Source of the DNA: Propionibacteriaceae bacterium
GTDB lineage: Bacteria > Actinomycetota > Actinomycetes > Propionibacteriales > Propionibacteriaceae
DNA: 7,642 bases
Direction: 5' to 3'
Assembly (NCBI GenBank): GCA_027346035.1
Contig: DAIESZ010000053.1
Location: forward strand, 1-7,642
This document shows positions 1 to 5,635 of the stretch, in pieces. Position numbers and translations under genes: made by a program. Every line of letters starts with the position of its first letter. Positions within the stretch are counted from its first letter, which is position 1. The notes below the pieces were generated by a model. That model had not been told where the DNA came from. It was given only the letters and a program-made list of their open reading frames with translations, and searched no databases.

Positions 1-381
1 CACGATCTCCGGCTCGCCCGCCGGACGCCACAGCACGCCGATGCCGTCGATGCGCACCCGTGCGGCCTTGGGGTCGTGCTCCCGTAGCCATCGCCACGCG
101 AGGTCTCGGAGCCGTCGCTGCTTCACCGCGGTGATCGCCTCGAGCGGATGCCCGTAGCCCAGCCCCGCCCGGGCCTTGACCTCGACGAACACCAGCGTCG
201 GATGAACACCCGGGTCGAGTGCCACGAGGTCCAGTTCTCCGATGTCGCAGCGCCAGTTGCGATCGATGATCCGCCACCCGAGCCGCTCGAGATAGACGGC
301 CGCGGTCTGTTCACCCCACCGGCCGAGAGCCCGGTCGTGCGGACCGGAACGGGCGTCGTGTTGCCGATTCGACGATGCCAT
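1..381 (-). CDS. yraN: YraN/UPF0102 family endonuclease-like protein (C-terminus cut by window edge)
   Basis: This is a small protein of the UPF0102 (YraN) family, whose fold resembles PD-(D/E)xK nucleases; its cellular role is not established. The 127 residues present include LGRWGEQTAAVYLERLGW (about 19-36), DRNWRCDIGELDLVAL (40-55) and VFVEVKAR (64-71). E49, D51, E67 and K69 match the expected nuclease-like acidic/Lys positions. The reading frame is open to base 1. Family members are about 120 residues, so only the last few residues should be missing. The ATG at 381 is chosen because GGAGGTG lies 6 bases upstream. An in-frame ATG at 399 has no such site. It is the last gene of the rplS-lepB-rnhB-DUF2469 group, about 107 bp after DUF2469. 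Confidence in the family is high; the function is inferred only from the fold. Confidence 0.93.
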   Translation of the reverse strand, partial: MASSNRQHDARSGPHDRALGRWGEQTAAVYLERLGWRIIDRNWRCDIGELDLVALDPGVHPTLVFVEVKARAGLGYGHPLEAITAVKQRRLRDLAWRWLREHDPKAARVRIDGIGVLWRPAGEPEIV

Positions 382-488
382 GTCGCTCACCTCCGACATG
401 ACTGTCTGGACGCCGACCCTCCGGCACAGGGTTATCCCCAGCGCATCGCGTGGCAGGGTCGGTCGTCCACAGTTGGACGGGCGAACGA
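382..488. other. DUF2469-yraN intergenic gap with hairpin and two DnaA-box-like 9-mers
   Basis: The gap contains TTATCCCCA (432-440), one mismatch from the DnaA box TTATCCACA. It also has TCGTCCACA (463-471), one mismatch from the actinobacterial form TTGTCCACA, in the same orientation 31 bp away. The second site overlaps a perfect 6-bp inverted repeat, CGTCCA/TGGACG with loop CAGT (464-479). That repeat lies just past the DUF2469 stop. It could be a weak terminator on the minus strand, but no T-run follows it. Whether DnaA binds here is unknown. Confidence 0.35.
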
Positions 489-800
489 CTACTTGTCGTC
501 GGGCACTTGGAGGTCGGAGTGGGAGATCTCCTCGATCGACACGTCGCGGAAGGTGAGGACCTTGGCCGACTTGACGAACCGGGCGGGCCGATACATGTCC
601 CACACCCAGGCGTCGCCCATGGATACCTCGTAGTAGACGTCACCGCCCTCGGTGCGCACCTTGAGGTCGACCGCGTTGCACAGGTAGAAACGTCGTTCGG
701 TCTCGACCGCGTAGGTGAAGATGCCGACGACGTCCTTGTACTCCCGGTAGAGATCCAGCTCGAGCTTGCTCTCGTACTGCTCCAGGTCATCGGTGCTCAT
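489..800 (-). CDS. DUF2469 family protein
   Basis: This is a 103-residue protein of the DUF2469 family, which is confined to Actinomycetota and has no assigned function. Hallmarks are the N-terminal YESKLELDLYREYKDVVG (about 9-26), ETERRFYLCNAVDL (33-46) and the near-invariant DAWVWDMYRPARFVKSAKVL (63-82). No signal peptide, membrane segment or catalytic motif is visible. Its ATG overlaps the TGA of rnhB in a 4-base ATGA (797-800). The Shine-Dalgarno upstream is weak, so translation probably depends on ribosomes ending rnhB. The recurrent pairing with rnhB suggests a linked role in nucleic acid metabolism, but that is only association. The length is normal for the family. Confidence 0.95.
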   Translation of the reverse strand: MSTDDLEQYESKLELDLYREYKDVVGIFTYAVETERRFYLCNAVDLKVRTEGGDVYYEVSMGDAWVWDMYRPARFVKSAKVLTFRDVSIEEISHSDLQVPDDK

Positions 801-1444
801 GGTGCTGCCACTCTACTGGCCGCACGCACAACATTGTCGAAGCACCAGCGATGAATGGCGCTGGGACCGAGCGCGTCCAGCCGAGTCTGGTGCAGCGCGG
901 TGCAGTATCCCTTGTGCACGGCGAATTCGTAGCCGGGGTACTGCCCCTCGTAGTCGGCCATGATCCGGTCACGGGTGACCTTGGCGACGATCGACGCGGC
1001 GGCCACACAGGCCGCCACCTGGTCCCCCTTCCACATGGCCAGTCCGGGAACGCCCAGGCCGCTCACCGCGAACCCGTCGGTGATGACGAACTGGGCGGAC
1101 GTGTCGAGTCGCAGCAACGCCCGGCGCAGCGCCTGCAGGTTGGCCTGGTGCATGCCCAGGCGGTCGCACTCGGCCGGTTCGACCCGTACCCAGGCCACCG
1201 ACTCGGCCTTCGCGAGGATCTCGTCGTGGAGTCTCTCGCGGGCCGCTGCGGTGAGCTGCTTGGAGTCGCGCAACCCGTCGATGCGTCGCGACCGGGCATC
1301 GGACAGGATCACCGCGGCGGCCACCAGCGGACCCGCGCAGGCTCCACGTCCGGCCTCGTCGGCCCCGGCGATCGGGGCGAGGCCGGCACGGGCCAGGGCG
1401 CGCTCGTAGCCGAACATCCCCCGGCCGGGCCGGATCGCAGCCAC
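797..1444 (-). CDS. rnhB: Ribonuclease HII
   Basis: RNase HII is a cytoplasmic endonuclease that cuts the RNA strand of RNA-DNA hybrids and starts removal of misincorporated ribonucleotides. Counting from the GTG at 1444, the protein has 215 residues. The signature ADEAGRGACAGPL (28-40) supplies D29 and E30. RDSKQLT (59-65), ITDGF (121-125, D123) and KGDQVAACVAAASIVAKVTR (139-158, D141) complete the active site, by analogy with bacterial enzymes where these acids bind two metals. The GTG start shares one base with the lepB stop (TAGTG), and AAGGGGG lies about 10 bases upstream. An alternative ATG at 1417 would remove nine residues, but its G-run sits too close to act as a ribosome site. The 3' end overlaps DUF2469 by four bases. 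The frame is also open upstream through lepB, but that part is an antisense-like shadow. Confidence 0.95.
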   Translation of the reverse strand: MAAIRPGRGMFGYERALARAGLAPIAGADEAGRGACAGPLVAAAVILSDARSRRIDGLRDSKQLTAAARERLHDEILAKAESVAWVRVEPAECDRLGMHQANLQALRRALLRLDTSAQFVITDGFAVSGLGVPGLAMWKGDQVAACVAAASIVAKVTRDRIMADYEGQYPGYEFAVHKGYCTALHQTRLDALGPSAIHRWCFDNVVRAASRVAAP

Positions 1445-2262
1445 TAGCAGCCGACCCCCTTGGGGATGATCGTCGGCTCTGCCGGGGGCGGACGGGTCGG
1501 GTTGGGAATGTCCTTGAACGTACTCGGCTGGGTCAGCAATCGGATCCGGTCGAGGGGCGCGACGATCGCGACCGCCGGCCCGACGACGTCGGAGATGGGG
1601 ACGAAGGCGTTCATTCCCTGGGGCTGGCCGTTGTTGCTGATGTCGGCGAGGTGGCATCGGCTGTCGCCGGAGGCGTTGCGGTGGTCGCCCATGACGAAGA
1701 TCCGCCCGGCGGGCACCACCACCTCGAACGGGACGGTGGCCGGCGCCACCTGGACGCCACCCGACGAGTACAGGTAGGAACTCTCGTTGAGCGGCACGCC
1801 GTTGACGGTGATCCGGCCCTGGACGTCGCAGCACTTCACGTCGTCACCGGGGAGGCCGATGACCCGTTTGATGAGGTGGTTGGTTGCGGTGGAGGGCAGC
1901 AGTCCGATGTCTTCGAGCAGCTTCTTGTAGCCGGTCCGCGCCTCGGGCGGGGTCTCGAGCCAGTTCCCCGGGTCGACGAACACGACGATGTCGCCGCGCT
2001 TGAACTGGGTGAACTTCGACACGACCACCCGGTCGTTGATCTTCAGCGTGTTCTCCATCGATCCCGAGGGGATGATGAACATCTGCCCGACCCAGGTGCG
2101 CAGCGCCGAGGAGATCAGCAGCGCCCCCACGAAGATGATCAGGACTTCGAGAGCGCCGCGGGCAAGCCGGTGGGCGAAGGATGGACGGCGCGCCCGATGC
2201 CCCCGCTCACCTGCGCCGTCGCCAGCGGCCTCTGTGTCGGACCGGGGGGCGTCACGGATCAC
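1444..2262 (-). CDS. lepB: Signal peptidase I
   Basis: Type I signal peptidase is a membrane Ser-Lys protease that removes signal peptides from exported proteins on the outer face of the membrane. The 272 residues comprise a charged cytoplasmic N-terminus (1-36), one membrane segment (about 37-56) and the catalytic domain. IIPSGSMENTL (63-73) carries the nucleophile S68. IKRVIGLPGDD (131-141) carries the general base K132. MGDHRNASGDSR (191-202) is box E, with His and Asn-Ala where MGDNRDNS is common. The C-terminal tail is proline-rich and ends in Gly-Cys. No second membrane segment is visible at the C-terminus. The GTG start at 2262 is supported by GGAAGGA six bases upstream. The gene overlaps rnhB by one base. 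It has its own -10-like site and sits after the rplS terminator. Confidence 0.96.
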   Translation of the reverse strand: MIRDAPRSDTEAAGDGAGERGHRARRPSFAHRLARGALEVLIIFVGALLISSALRTWVGQMFIIPSGSMENTLKINDRVVVSKFTQFKRGDIVVFVDPGNWLETPPEARTGYKKLLEDIGLLPSTATNHLIKRVIGLPGDDVKCCDVQGRITVNGVPLNESSYLYSSGGVQVAPATVPFEVVVPAGRIFVMGDHRNASGDSRCHLADISNNGQPQGMNAFVPISDVVGPAVAIVAPLDRIRLLTQPSTFKDIPNPTRPPPAEPTIIPKGVGC

Positions 2263-2283
2263 GGGCAGTCCTTCCGGGGTCGC

Positions 2284-2309
2284 CGCGGGACAGGAAGGGG
2301 TGCCCCGCG
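2284..2309 (-). promoter_or_regulatory. Hairpin in the lepB 5' leader
   Basis: A perfect 6-bp inverted repeat, CGCGGG (2284-2289) and CCCGCG (2304-2309), lies between the predicted lepB start of transcription and its ribosome site. A competing GGGG-TG-CCCC pairing sits inside it. It may only reflect high GC content. Confidence 0.25.
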
Positions 2310-2327
2310 AGTGCTCGTCGCGTCGCC

Positions 2328-2333
2328 ATTCTA
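2328..2333 (-). promoter_or_regulatory. Putative -10 element of the lepB-rnhB-DUF2469 promoter
   Basis: On the minus strand the hexamer reads TAGAAT, a good match to actinobacterial TANNNT. It lies between the rplS terminator and lepB, and would give a 5' leader of roughly 60 bases. No convincing -35 hexamer is visible 16-19 bases upstream. A promoter is expected here because the upstream terminator looks strong. Confidence 0.45.
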
Positions 2334-2371
2334 AGCGGCGTCCGGAGAGGGCCTGCGCGCGTCACGGAAAC

Positions 2372-2406
2372 GGCGACGGCGGGTCCCGATGGGACCCGCC
2401 GTCGTC
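2372..2406 (-). terminator. Intrinsic terminator after rplS
   Basis: Fourteen consecutive Watson-Crick pairs (2374-2387 with 2391-2404) close on the 3-base loop GAT. One G-T and one G-C pair extend the stem to 2372/2406. The stem begins 11 bases after the rplS stop codon. On the minus strand it is followed by GTTTCC, a short T-rich stub, which is common for terminators in high-GC Gram-positives. No T-run follows on the plus strand, so it most likely acts on rplS transcripts and separates rplS from lepB. Confidence 0.8.
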
Positions 2407-2417
2407 AGGCGCGCGAC

Positions 2418-2768
2418 TCAGATGTCGCGCTTCTCCTTGATCTTGGCTGCCTTCCCGCGCAGCCCGCGCAGGTAGTAGAGCTTGGCGCGGCGCACATCGC
2501 CTCGGCGCTCCACCTCGATCTTCTCGATGATCGGGCTGTGCAGGGGGAAGGTCCGCTCGACGCCGGTGCCGAAGCTGACCTTGCGCACGGTGAACGACTC
2601 GTTGACCCCGCCGCCGGTGCGGGAGATCACCACGCCCGCGAAGACCTGCACGCGGGACCGGTTGCCTTCGATGACTCGCACGTGAACCCGCACCGAATCG
2701 CCGGGGCGGAAGTTGGGCAGGTCGTCGCGCAGTGACGCCGCGTCAACGGCCTCGATGAGCTTGCTCAT
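2418..2768 (-). CDS. rplS: 50S ribosomal protein L19
   Basis: L19 is a 50S subunit protein near the interface with the 30S subunit. The 116 residues are full length for the family. They include [20 protein letters not shown] (20-39), [10 protein letters not shown] (41-50), [20 protein letters not shown] (57-76) and the basic C-terminus [20 protein letters not shown] (93-112). The ATG at 2768 is chosen because GAGGA lies 6 bases upstream and the product then begins like other L19 proteins. The frame stays open further upstream to about 2948, but that stretch is the leader and does not resemble protein. The gene is monocistronic as far as the sequence shows: it has its own promoter and folded leader upstream and a strong terminator downstream. 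It normally follows trmD on the same strand; here it is divergent from the accessory genes next to rpsP. Confidence 0.98.
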   Translation of the reverse strand: MSKLIEAVDAASLRDDLPNFRPGDSVRVHVRVIEGNRSRVQVFAGVVISRTGGGVNESFTVRKVSFGTGVERTFPLHSPIIEKIEVERRGDVRRAKLYYLRGLRGKAAKIKEKRDI

Positions 2769-2774
2769 GATGCA

Positions 2775-2852
2775 TCCTCGCCAGTGCCACAGGTCACCTC
2801 GATCGGTGATGAACTCGGGGCTCAGCGCGCCCGGACGATTCCCCCTGTGGCA
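2775..2852 (-). promoter_or_regulatory. Structured 5' leader of rplS (putative autoregulatory RNA)
   Basis: In the minus-strand RNA, TGCCACAGG (2852-2844) pairs perfectly with CCTGTGGCA (2793-2785). Inside that closing helix, TCACC-GATCGA-GGTGA (2809-2794) forms a second hairpin directly abutting the closing helix. GGG(G)/CCCC (from 2844 to 2817) can form a third arm. Together they look like a three-way junction. It ends six bases before the GAGGA ribosome site (2779-2775). Ribosomal protein leaders often fold this way to bind their own product. That role is inferred here, and I do not recognise a catalogued family. Confidence 0.5.
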
Positions 2853-2882
2853 GGAGCCGGTGCGGCGGAGCAACAGCCCACC

Positions 2883-2888
2883 AGTCTG
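2883..2888 (-). promoter_or_regulatory. Putative -10 element of the rplS promoter
   Basis: The minus strand reads TGGCAGACTGG, with CAGACT as the -10 hexamer (A at -11 and T at -7 are kept). The same TGGCAGA(A/C)T core precedes rpsP. It would start the transcript about 110 bases upstream of rplS, just before the folded leader. The -35 region (TTTCCCCC) is a poor match. Confidence 0.45.
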
Positions 2889-2953
2889 CCATGCCGCGGC
2901 CTGACGGGGGAAATCGCGCCCCCAGGTACCGGTCGCCGGATCCGTCACGATGC

Positions 2954-2959
2954 CACGAT
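2954..2959 (+). promoter_or_regulatory. Putative -10 element for a leaderless amidohydrolase transcript
   Basis: CACGAT keeps the important A and T of the -10 hexamer. Its last base is exactly seven bases before the A of the ATG at 2966, so transcription would start on the start codon. No clear -35 is seen. The GAGGGC before the ATG is too close to serve as a normal ribosome site, which fits leaderless initiation. Confidence 0.4.
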
Positions 2960-2965
2960 GAGGGC

Positions 2966-4153
2966 ATGCGCGCCACTCGGCTTCCGACGCCGTTCATGCA
3001 CACCCACGACGGCACCACCCATGTGCATGCCCCGGAGCCGGAAGTCGCCGCGGCGACCGGGCCGGGCGCCTGGCACGTCCACGGAACCGTCCTGCCCGGG
3101 AACGAGCCGCGTGACCTGTGGATCGGCGATGGCCGGGTCCACGCCGATCCGATCGCCGACGCCACCACCATCGCCCGGGACGCCTGGATCCTCCCCGGGC
3201 TGGTCGATGCGCACTGCCACATCGGCCTCGGCCCCCAGGGGCCGGTCGAGCGCGACACGAGCGAACGCCAGGCGCTCACCGACAGGGACGCCGGCACCCT
3301 GCTGATCCGCGACGCCGGGTCCCCGAGCGACACCCGGTGGATCGATGACCGGCCCGACCTGCCCGAGATCATCCGTGCGGGCCGCCACATCGCCCGCCCC
3401 AAGCGCTACATCCGTCACTACGCCGACGAGGTCGACCCGGGCGAACTCGTCACCGCGGTCGAGCGCCAGGCGGCGCGGGGCGACGGCTGGATCAAGCTCG
3501 TGGGCGACTGGATCGACCGGGAGGTGGACGATCTCATGCCCCTGTGGCCAGACGATGTCGCCGCCGCGGCGATCGCCCGCGCCCACGAGCTCGGGGCGCG
3601 GGTCACCGCCCACTGCTTCGGTGAGGAATCGGCCGCGCAACTGGTGCGCGCGGGCATCGACGGCATCGAACACGGTACCGGCCTGGACGCCGCGACCATC
3701 GCCCTGATGGCGGAACGGGGCGTGTCACTGGTCCCGACGATGGTCAACCTCGAGAACTTCCCCGCGATCGCCGGCCGGGCCGAGGAGCGGTTCCCCCGCT
3801 ACGCCGCCCACATGCGGGCGCTGCATGCGCGCCGCGTCGAGACCATCGGGTCGGCCGTCGATGCGGGCGTCCCCGTCTACGCCGGAACCGACGCCGGCGG
3901 TTCGGTCCCCCACGGGCTGATCGGCCGCGAGATCGAGTTGCTGGCGGCCGTCGGAGGAATCGACTTCGCCCTCGGAGCCGCATCGTGGCGGGCCCGCAGC
4001 TGGCTCGGGCGTCCCGGTCTCGTCGACGGGGCCCCGGCCGACCTGGTCATCTACACCACCGACCCCCGGCGAGATCCGGCGGCCGTCAGGCACCCCGCCC
4101 TGGTCGTCCTCAAGGGCAGGGCAGTGGCCTCCCCGACACCCCACGGGGCATAA
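2966..4153 (+). CDS. Metal-dependent amidohydrolase (imidazolonepropionase/Xaa-Pro dipeptidase-like subgroup)
   Basis: This is a cytoplasmic amidohydrolase-superfamily enzyme of 395 residues. Such enzymes hydrolyse amide or ester bonds with one or two metal ions; the substrate is not predictable here. The binuclear-site pattern is complete: DAHCHIG (81-87; H83, H85), WIKLVGDW with K177 as the likely carboxylated bridging lysine, TAHCFG (H216), IEHGTG (H236) and AGTDAGG (D309). The N- and C-terminal parts (about 38-62 and 353-389, with GAPADLVIY) form the usual flanking beta sandwich. A His-rich N-terminal stretch ([10 protein letters not shown], 12-21) is unusual and may bind metal. The ATG at 2966 is preferred because a -10-like hexamer is placed for leaderless expression. 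ATGs at 2891 and 2996 are alternatives, but 2891 overlaps the rplS promoter. The gene diverges from rplS and is followed at once by the flavin reductase gene. Confidence 0.9.
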   Translation: MRATRLPTPFMHTHDGTTHVHAPEPEVAAATGPGAWHVHGTVLPGNEPRDLWIGDGRVHADPIADATTIARDAWILPGLVDAHCHIGLGPQGPVERDTSERQALTDRDAGTLLIRDAGSPSDTRWIDDRPDLPEIIRAGRHIARPKRYIRHYADEVDPGELVTAVERQAARGDGWIKLVGDWIDREVDDLMPLWPDDVAAAAIARAHELGARVTAHCFGEESAAQLVRAGIDGIEHGTGLDAATIALMAERGVSLVPTMVNLENFPAIAGRAEERFPRYAAHMRALHARRVETIGSAVDAGVPVYAGTDAGGSVPHGLIGREIELLAAVGGIDFALGAASWRARSWLGRPGLVDGAPADLVIYTTDPRRDPAAVRHPALVVLKGRAVASPTPHGA

Positions 4154-4156
4154 ACT
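4151..4156 (+). promoter_or_regulatory. Putative -10 element for a leaderless flavin reductase transcript
   Basis: TAAACT is a good TANNNT hexamer ending exactly seven bases before the GTG at 4163, so the first base of the RNA would be the start codon. Its first three bases are also the stop codon of the preceding amidohydrolase. No Shine-Dalgarno sequence is present in the 9-base gap between the genes. A -35 match is not evident. Confidence 0.5.
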
Positions 4157-4162
4157 CGCGCC

Positions 4163-4786
4163 GTGAGCAAGCGCGACTTCGTCATCGCCGATCTCGTTCC
4201 GCCGGCGCCGTACAAGCTGTTGACATCGGGGATCGTGCCGCGCCCGATCGCGTGGGTCTCCACCCGGTCCGCCGCCGGGGTCGACAACCTGGCCCCCCAC
4301 AGCTTCTTCAGCGTCGCGTCGGTCAACCCGCCCGTGATCATGTTCACCTCGATCGGCGTCAAGGACACGCTGCGCAACGTGCGCGAGACCGGCGAGTTCG
4401 TGGTCAACGTCAGCTCCGAGCCGCTGGTCGAGCAGGTCAACCAGACGTCCGGCCCGTATCCGCCCGACAAGAGCGAGTTCGACGCCGCGGGCCTCACCCG
4501 CGAACCCGCATCGATGGTCGCGCCGGCGCGCGTCGCCGAATCACCCGTGTCGTTCGAGTGCCGGCTGCGCGATGTCGTCGAGGTGGGCAACTGCTTCGTG
4601 ATCATGGGCGATGTCGTCTGCGTCGCGGCCGACCCGTCCGTCCTCGCGGGAGAGGATCCCCACATCGAGTTCGCGGCGCTGGCGCCGATGGCCAAGCTCG
4701 GACGCGACGAGTGGGGCCACCCAGGCTCCGTGTCGAGCCGCCTGCGTCCGACCGCGGCCGACGTCGCACCCACCGGCACGCCCTGA
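4163..4786 (+). CDS. Flavin reductase-like FMN-binding domain protein
   Basis: This 207-residue protein belongs to the flavin reductase-like/flavoredoxin family (split-barrel FMN-binding fold). Members either reduce free flavin with NAD(P)H for a partner monooxygenase or carry FMN for electron transfer. The typical N-terminal block is clear: TSGIVPRPIAWVSTRSAAG (21-39), NLAPHSFFSVASVNPPVIMF (42-61) and KDTLRNVRETGEFVVNV (67-83). FECRLRDVVEVGNCFVIMGD (130-149) is the later beta-rich part. No partner oxygenase is encoded nearby, so the substrate and role are open. The GTG start at 4163 lies 9 bases after the amidohydrolase stop. It lacks a Shine-Dalgarno sequence but has a -10-like TAAACT placed for leaderless transcription. 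It is convergent with the Cys-rich gene on the other strand. Confidence 0.92.
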   Translation: MSKRDFVIADLVPPAPYKLLTSGIVPRPIAWVSTRSAAGVDNLAPHSFFSVASVNPPVIMFTSIGVKDTLRNVRETGEFVVNVSSEPLVEQVNQTSGPYPPDKSEFDAAGLTREPASMVAPARVAESPVSFECRLRDVVEVGNCFVIMGDVVCVAADPSVLAGEDPHIEFAALAPMAKLGRDEWGHPGSVSSRLRPTAADVAPTGTP

Positions 4787-4798
4787 CCGACCGGGCCG

Positions 4799-4812
4799 CG
4801 CAGACACCTGCG
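4799..4812. terminator. Possible weak bidirectional terminator between convergent genes
   Basis: CGCAG-ACAC-CTGCG forms a perfect 5-bp hairpin in the 37-base gap between the two convergent stop codons. An alternative longer-range pairing, CTGACC (4783-4788) with GGTCAG (4822-4827), spans the whole gap. Neither strand shows a T-run after the stem, so termination here is only likely from position. Confidence 0.3.
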
Positions 4813-4823
4813 GTTGCGTCAGG

Positions 4824-5165
4824 TCAGTCGACGATGAGACGGCAACCCGAATCGCAGCAGGAGTCGAGCAGCACCTCGCGGCCTCCGGCCAGCCACCGGT
4901 GCACCCGCCGCCGGCACGTGGCGATCTCGGTGTCCCGCCCCAGGCGCTCACGCAGGGCCGCGAGGTAGACGCGCTCATGGTCTGGCAGCGTGACGATCAC
5001 CTCGTCCAACCGGTCGCCCTCCATCAGGTAGCTCACGACCATCCCCTGATGTTCCGCACCACCTCGATCGGAGCCCGCGGCGTCCCAGTCGAGGCGCAGG
5101 ATGTCATCAATGAGGGTGAGCAGTTCGGCCTGCTCGCGCTCACGTATGGTCAACAGGGTGGGCAT
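4824..5165 (-). CDS. Hypothetical protein with Cys-rich C-terminus
   Basis: I do not recognise the family. The 113-residue product starts with a probable helix rich in Glu/Asp (REREQAELLTLIDDILRLDW, 8-27). A beta-like stretch follows (GMVVSYLMEG, 41-50, and LDEVIVTL, 53-60), then a second helix (HERVYLAALRERLGR, 63-77). The end is basic with a Cys cluster: C84 in TCRRRVHRW, then SCCDSGC (102-108; C103, C104, C108). Four cysteines could bind a metal or form disulfides; this is inference. No signal peptide or membrane segment is seen. The ATG at 5165 is chosen over one at 5231 because GAGGAGG lies 6 bases upstream, one of the best ribosome sites in the window. The gene is convergent with the flavin reductase and divergent from rpsP. 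Clear codon structure and a strong ribosome site make it likely to be real. Confidence 0.75.
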   Translation of the reverse strand: MPTLLTIREREQAELLTLIDDILRLDWDAAGSDRGGAEHQGMVVSYLMEGDRLDEVIVTLPDHERVYLAALRERLGRDTEIATCRRRVHRWLAGGREVLLDSCCDSGCRLIVD

Positions 5166-5500
5166 GGCACGCCTCCTCGGCCAACCTCGGCGCGGTTCGA
5201 CCGTTCGGACGGCGCAGGCCCGGAAGGCCACCGTCTCGGGTGAGGCTGTCCGGCGTTGGTCCGCTCACGTACCCGGTGATCGGGTCGGCCGGTTGCACGC
5301 ACCGACGGTGGGATGCGGTTCGAGGTCGTTCATCGACCGGCTGATTCCAGTGTGACACGCCTCGGCCGCGGGGCGAAGACCCCAGGGATGGGGCGGAACC
5401 GTCGGGCGGCCGCAGGGCACGGCGGGCGTCGGCAGCATCACCACGACGCAGCCACCCGGGGTCAGACGCGTCCGGTTCGACTCCCCCCGAGCGGTCGTGG
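5166..5500. other. Intergenic region without a supported gene, between the Cys-rich gene and the rpsP promoter
   Basis: Frames are open here on both strands, but their translations are Arg/Pro/Gly/Ala-rich and lack ribosome sites, so I call no gene. The stretch should hold the minus-strand promoter of the Cys-rich gene. CACACT on the minus strand near 5350 is a weak -10 candidate. Visible inverted repeats are GACGG..GGCC-CGGAA-GGCC-A-CCGTC (5208-5235), ACCCG-GTGAT-CGGGT (5271-5285) and GGGG-CGAAGA-CCCC (5370-5383). The first would lie in the leader of the Cys-rich gene. Confidence 0.5.
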
Positions 5501-5506
5501 CAGAAT
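5501..5506 (+). promoter_or_regulatory. Putative -10 element of the rpsP operon promoter
   Basis: CAGAAT, preceded by TGG, matches the TGGCAGA(A/C)T core also found upstream of rplS. TTCGAC (5476-5481) is a possible -35, with a long 19-base spacer. The transcript would start near 5513 and carry a leader of about 148 bases with several hairpins. Confidence 0.45.
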
Positions 5507-5527
5507 GAGCGGTGCATCTGTGCCGTC

Positions 5528-5635
5528 GGTGCCCTCTCACCCCGTCGGCTGGGTCCATCCGGCGCGTCGGCGCGTGTCCCCACACGCATCTGACGCTCCA
5601 TCCACCCATCCGGACGCTGCCCCAGGCACGTCCGG
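5528..5635 (+). promoter_or_regulatory. Structured 5' leader of rpsP
   Basis: Three hairpins are visible in the leader RNA. The first is GGTG-CCCTCT-CACC (5528-5541). The second is GCGTGT-CCCC-ACACGC (5572-5587), a perfect 6-bp stem. The third and strongest pairs CCGGACG (5610-5616) with CGTCCGG (5629-5635). It continues, after one bulged C, into TGCC-CCA-GGCA, giving 11 pairs in all. It ends ten bases before the AGGAG ribosome site at 5645-5649. Regulation by S16 or another factor is possible but is inferred only from position and structure. Confidence 0.45.

Noticed and set aside
148..854. Plus-strand open frames opposite yraN and DUF2469.
   Set aside because: They are antisense shadows of well-supported minus-strand genes.
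1445..1834. Upstream extension of the rnhB frame over lepB.
   Set aside because: It lies in another frame of lepB, is Arg-rich, and RNase HII begins near the GTG at 1444.
2769..2948. Upstream extension of the rplS frame.
   Set aside because: L19 starts at the ATG at 2768 with a good ribosome site; the extension coincides with the promoter and folded leader.
2966..5165. The three middle genes as a new defence or metabolic system.
   Set aside because: They lie on both strands with separate signals and belong to (or look like) housekeeping-type enzymes; no nuclease, sensor or transposition signs link them.
5213..5230. CAGGCCCGGAAGG resembles the conserved loop of SRP (4.5S) RNA.
   Set aside because: The required AGCAG side of the internal loop is missing and no long hairpin surrounds it; the match is explained by the GGCC-CGGAA-GGCC palindrome.
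5265..5333. A 22-codon minus-strand frame starting MNDLEPH, possibly a leader peptide before the Cys-rich gene.
   Set aside because: It has no ribosome site and only one Cys, and the frame runs open far upstream, so it looks like chance.
5470..5490. GGTTCGACTCC looks like a tRNA T-loop.
   Set aside because: The flanking bases do not form the five-pair T stem and no acceptor, D or anticodon arms can be fitted.
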